17,486 nt of DNA from an uncultured Bacillota bacterium. Lineage in GTDB: Bacteria; Bacillota_I; Bacilli_A; RFN20; CAG-449. The notes under the pieces were generated by a model that saw nothing but the letters and a program-made list of their open reading frames with translations, made no database searches and had not been told where the DNA came from. Numbering within the stretch: position 1 is the first letter of the stretch; each line of letters begins with the position of its first letter. A program made the position numbers and the translations under genes. Positions 14,760 to 17,486 of the stretch are shown piece after piece. Location: the NCBI GenBank assembly GCA_905204225.1, contig CAJKZK010000028.1, positions 1 to 17,486 of the forward strand, written 5' to 3'.

Positions 14760-16085
14760 TTAATTTGTTTTTTTTCTTTTTACAAACAAAAATACATATA
14801 AAATTAAAGAAATAATAAAAGCAATAAATTCTGTAACGTAAAATGCATGCCAAACACCATCAACACCAATACTTCTTGTTAAAATATAAGCAACTAAAAT
14901 AATTAAAACATATCTAGTTAAAGATATAATTAAAGAAGGTAAGCCTTTTCCAAGAGCTTCAAATACACCACTTATAAGTACTGAAAAAGAAGAAACAATA
15001 AATCCAAATGAAATTATTCTTAACGCATGTGAACCATTATTAATCGTTTCTTGCTTATTTGTAAATAAAGAAATTAATATATCAGGAATAGTTAAAAATA
15101 TAATAGTGCCTATTATCATAACTATTACACTAATTAACAAAGAAATATTAAATGTTTTATTTACTCTATCGCTTCTATTAGCCCCTTCATTATAACTGAT
15201 AATAGGTCTAATTCCTTGTACAAGACCACTAACAATAAAATATAAAAATGTTTGTATTTTATAATAAACACCTAAAATCAAAACATAAGATTCATCATAT
15301 GTTGCCAAAATACTATTTAAGGCAATAATCATAAAAGAAGGTAAAGCCAAATTAAGTGAAGAAGATATTCCTATTGAATATAATTTAGAATAAACATTTA
15401 CATCACATTTAATCTTAAATGACAAATTAATATCTAATTTACATTTTATAAAAATAATAATATAAGCTAATAAGCTAATTAATAAACCAATTCCAGTAGC
15501 AATAGCCGCTCCAATAACTCCCATATTTAAACTAATAATAAATATTGGATCTAAAACAATATTAATAACAGCCCCTATAGCCATTGCAATCATAGTAATT
15601 TTCATTTTTCCTTGAGCCTGTAATATTTTTTCTAAAGCCATAGAAACTGTTATGATTGGCGCAAAAAACGCTACTATATAAAAATAACCTAATCCATATT
15701 TTATTATTTGTTCATTATTAGTAAACATCATTAAAAATGGTTTAGCTACTAATAAAGAAAAAATAGTAATAACTATACCATGAATAATACTTAAAATAAC
15801 ACCTTTAGTAGCGCTATAACTTGCTTCTTCTTTTTTATTAGACCCATAATAAAAGCCACTCAATGAAGCAATAGCAACTCCAAACCCGATTCCACATGCA
15901 TTAGCTAAATATTGTAAAGGAAAAATATAACTAATTGCAGTCATTGCTTCATCACTAACTTTAGCCACAAAAAAGCTATCAACGATATTATATAAAGCAT
16001 TAATAATCATTGAAATAATAATTGGCAACGACATTTTAATTATTAAATTTAAGATTGGTTTATTTTTCATGTCTAATTGTTCCAT
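14760..16085 (-). CDS. MATE family efflux transporter
   Basis: A 441-residue integral membrane protein with about twelve hydrophobic segments in two similar halves, as in MATE (multi-antimicrobial extrusion) exporters driven by Na+ or H+. The first half opens with the family pattern MSLPIIISMIINALYNIVDSFF, here seen from residue 18 as a proline-containing helix followed by YNIVDSFFVAK. The repeat half contains a FGFIVSSFSV segment and the IRPIISYNEGA block (about 292-302), which is typical of the MepA/NorM-like group in Bacillota. Substrate is unknown: drugs, metabolites or peptides are all possible. The ATG at 16085 has GGGAGG four bases upstream. It has its own promoter at 16144-16172 and no clear terminator, so some readthrough into rny is possible. 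Confidence 0.92.
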   Translation of the reverse strand: MEQLDMKNKPILNLIIKMSLPIIISMIINALYNIVDSFFVAKVSDEAMTAISYIFPLQYLANACGIGFGVAIASLSGFYYGSNKKEEASYSATKGVILSIIHGIVITIFSLLVAKPFLMMFTNNEQIIKYGLGYFYIVAFFAPIITVSMALEKILQAQGKMKITMIAMAIGAVINIVLDPIFIISLNMGVIGAAIATGIGLLISLLAYIIIFIKCKLDINLSFKIKCDVNVYSKLYSIGISSSLNLALPSFMIIALNSILATYDESYVLILGVYYKIQTFLYFIVSGLVQGIRPIISYNEGANRSDRVNKTFNISLLISVIVMIIGTIIFLTIPDILISLFTNKQETINNGSHALRIISFGFIVSSFSVLISGVFEALGKGLPSLIISLTRYVLIILVAYILTRSIGVDGVWHAFYVTEFIAFIISLILYVFLFVKRKKTN

Positions 16086-16143
16086 TTGTCCTCCCTTGTG
16101 GCGAAAAGAATAAATGAAAAATCCACATAAATTTTCTAATCAA

Positions 16144-16172
16144 ATTTAACATAGTATTAATTTAGATGTCAA
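16144..16172 (-). promoter_or_regulatory. Candidate sigma-A promoter of the MATE gene
   Basis: A perfect TTGACA (16172-16167) and TTAAAT (16149-16144) are 17 bases apart on the minus strand, with TG just upstream of the -10. The predicted start is about 50 bases before the MATE ATG. The promoter begins 15 bases after the stop codon of the preceding ATPase gene. Confidence 0.6.
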
Positions 16173-16186
16173 TATTAATTTAATTA

Positions 16187-17486
16187 TTATAAAAACATTA
16201 TAAAATAAATTGGCATATAAATTATTTTATCTATTTGTTTTATTTCTGAATCATTATTTAAAACATAACCATAATTTATTCTATAATTAGGTTCATCAAT
16301 TATTTTAGTTAATGCTTTGAAATTCATATAATCTTTACCAGATTTAACCTCAATAGGTACAACAGACAAATTATTATAATCATCAATTAAATAATCTACT
16401 TCACCTATTTTCTTTCTATCATAATAATAAAGTTTATGATTATGACATATTAATTCTTGCGCAACTACAGTTTCATATACCGCTCCTAAATTAACACCTT
16501 TATCTTCTAGTACTGCATTAATATTAGTTTGATATAATACATTTGTAAAAACACCTACATCATTCATATATAATTTTATTAAATTTTTGCTACTTGATTG
16601 TATTAAAGGAAATTTAGGTTCAGTAATTGCTTTTGTATCTAAAACAATACCAGAAGAAATCAAATAATCAAATTCATCAATATATTTTGTATATCTAACA
16701 TCATCAATATTTTCTATTTTTTTATATTGAATTCTTTTAACTTTATTTTCTATATTAGATGGCACCATATCATAAATTCTTTTAATTTTTAATTTATGTT
16801 CTTTATCATATTTCGATGCATCTGCACCATAATAATTTTGAATATTTTGTTGAGCTTCTTTAACTCTAAAAATATTTTTACTTTCTACAAATATTTTGAT
16901 AGCTTCTGGCATTCCGCCAACAATTAAATACATCTTAAACAAATTTAAAACTTTATTATGTATGCTTAATTCAGGTGATTTTTTATTTATAAAACATTCT
17001 TTTAAATAATTAAGTGCAATTTCACCAAAAGAATTAGCTAATAAAAATTCTTCAAAATCCATTGGATACATTTTCTTTTCAACAATCGATCCCATAGGAA
17101 TTAATGTTGTATTGGATAAACTTATTCCCAAACTAGATCCACTGCAAATATATCTATATTTATCATCATCATTTAATGGTTTTAATAAAGTTAATAATTG
17201 AGGATATTCTTGAATTTCATCAATAAAAATTATTGTGTTTTCTTTTGTATCCATTTTTTCTCCAGCCAATGCACTAACTTGAATATAAAATTCATTTATT
17301 GTTCCAACATTTGCAAAAATTTTATCACCAACTTTATCATTAGCCATATTAAGTTCTATAAAATTTTTAAAATATTTTTTGCATAATTCTCTAATAATAT
17401 ATGTTTTACCAACTTGTCTAGCCCCATCAATACATAAAATTTTATTATAATCATGGGTTAAATAATCTTCTATATACTTAGATATC
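16187..17486 (-). CDS. AAA ATPase with DUF4143 domain (5' end outside window)
   Basis: The frame is open to the right edge, giving 432 residues in the window; the true start lies beyond it. Counting from the first complete codon, Walker A GARQVGKT is at 21-28 and Walker B IIFIDEIQEYP at 86-96. SGSSLG near 115 and MYPMDFEEFL near 140 are the usual blocks of the AAA_14 ATPase. The C-terminal DUF4143 part has a PD-(D/E)xK-like pattern: Glu338, Asp364 (EVDY) and Glu379-Val-Lys381 (PIEVKSGK). These COG1373-type proteins are abundant in gut and host-associated bacteria; their role is not established, with nuclease-like or defence-related activity only suggested. An internal ATG at 17347 lies after Walker A and cannot be the real start. 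No terminator is visible after the stop. Confidence 0.9.
   Translation of the reverse strand, partial: ISKYIEDYLTHDYNKILCIDGARQVGKTYIIRELCKKYFKNFIELNMANDKVGDKIFANVGTINEFYIQVSALAGEKMDTKENTIIFIDEIQEYPQLLTLLKPLNDDDKYRYICSGSSLGISLSNTTLIPMGSIVEKKMYPMDFEEFLLANSFGEIALNYLKECFINKKSPELSIHNKVLNLFKMYLIVGGMPEAIKIFVESKNIFRVKEAQQNIQNYYGADASKYDKEHKLKIKRIYDMVPSNIENKVKRIQYKKIENIDDVRYTKYIDEFDYLISSGIVLDTKAITEPKFPLIQSSSKNLIKLYMNDVGVFTNVLYQTNINAVLEDKGVNLGAVYETVVAQELICHNHKLYYYDRKKIGEVDYLIDDYNNLSVVPIEVKSGKDYMNFKALTKIIDEPNYRINYGYVLNNDSEIKQIDKIIYMPIYFIMFL

Noticed and set aside
16187..17347. ATPase gene starting at the ATG at 17347
   Set aside because: The same frame continues upstream to the window edge and contains the Walker A motif, so that ATG is internal.
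17198..17386. Plus-strand frame at the right end
   Set aside because: It is antisense to the AAA ATPase and consists of Phe/Ile/Asn-rich noise.
1..17486. Mycoplasma-type genetic code, suggested by the extreme AT content
   Set aside because: TGA ends mutL and the DUF951 gene, tryptophan codons are TGG, and no conserved frame contains an internal TGA.
1..17486. CRISPR array, insertion sequence or prophage
   Set aside because: No spaced repeat array, transposase, terminal inverted repeats or phage genes are visible.

Overview
All recognisable genes lie on the minus strand of a very AT-rich bacterial segment, so transcription runs from the right end to the left. TGA is used as a stop (end of mutL, end of the DUF951 gene) and tryptophan is encoded by TGG, so the code is standard rather than the Mycoplasma code. 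The order rny-ymdB-miaB-ymcA-cotE-mutS-mutL is the one known from Bacillus subtilis. Together with clear GGAGG ribosome binding sites this points to a low-GC Bacillota (Bacilli-type) organism, possibly one of the uncultured AT-rich gut lineages. That placement is inference. CotE, a spore coat morphogenetic protein, suggests an ancestor or a living host that forms endospores.

Layout in transcription order. (a) 17486-16187: 3' part of an AAA ATPase of the AAA_14/DUF4143 type, cut by the window edge. (b) 16085-14760: a MATE-family exporter with its own promoter. (c) 14759-14495: a 265-base leader with two candidate promoters, an inverted repeat and an 11-base-period direct repeat. (d) 14494-10367: operon rny-ymdB-miaB-ymcA, ended by a strong terminator. 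(e) 10307-9780: cotE, separated from both neighbours. (f) 9700-1847: mutS-mutL-miaA-fhs-folD-DUF951, tightly packed, starting at a sigma-A-like promoter and ending at a hairpin. (g) 1811-1: an ABC ATPase fused to an FtsX-like permease, cut by the left edge; its ribosome binding site lies inside the hairpin that ends the previous unit.

The genes fall into four jobs. The first is RNA turnover: RNase Y, its probable specificity factor YmcA/RicA, and the YmdB phosphodiesterase. The second is tRNA A37 hypermodification: MiaA then MiaB, giving ms2i6A. The third is mismatch repair: MutS and an endonuclease-type MutL. The fourth is folate one-carbon metabolism: Fhs and FolD. Several predicted starts differ from the longest open frame, most clearly in cotE, where the long frame would translate through a terminator.

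I did not find an obviously new multi-gene system. The most interesting points are a FolD that lacks the lysine and glutamine needed for the cyclohydrolase step, an adjoining Fhs with an altered Tyr-x-Gln loop, and the terminator/ribosome-binding-site overlap in front of the ABC transporter.
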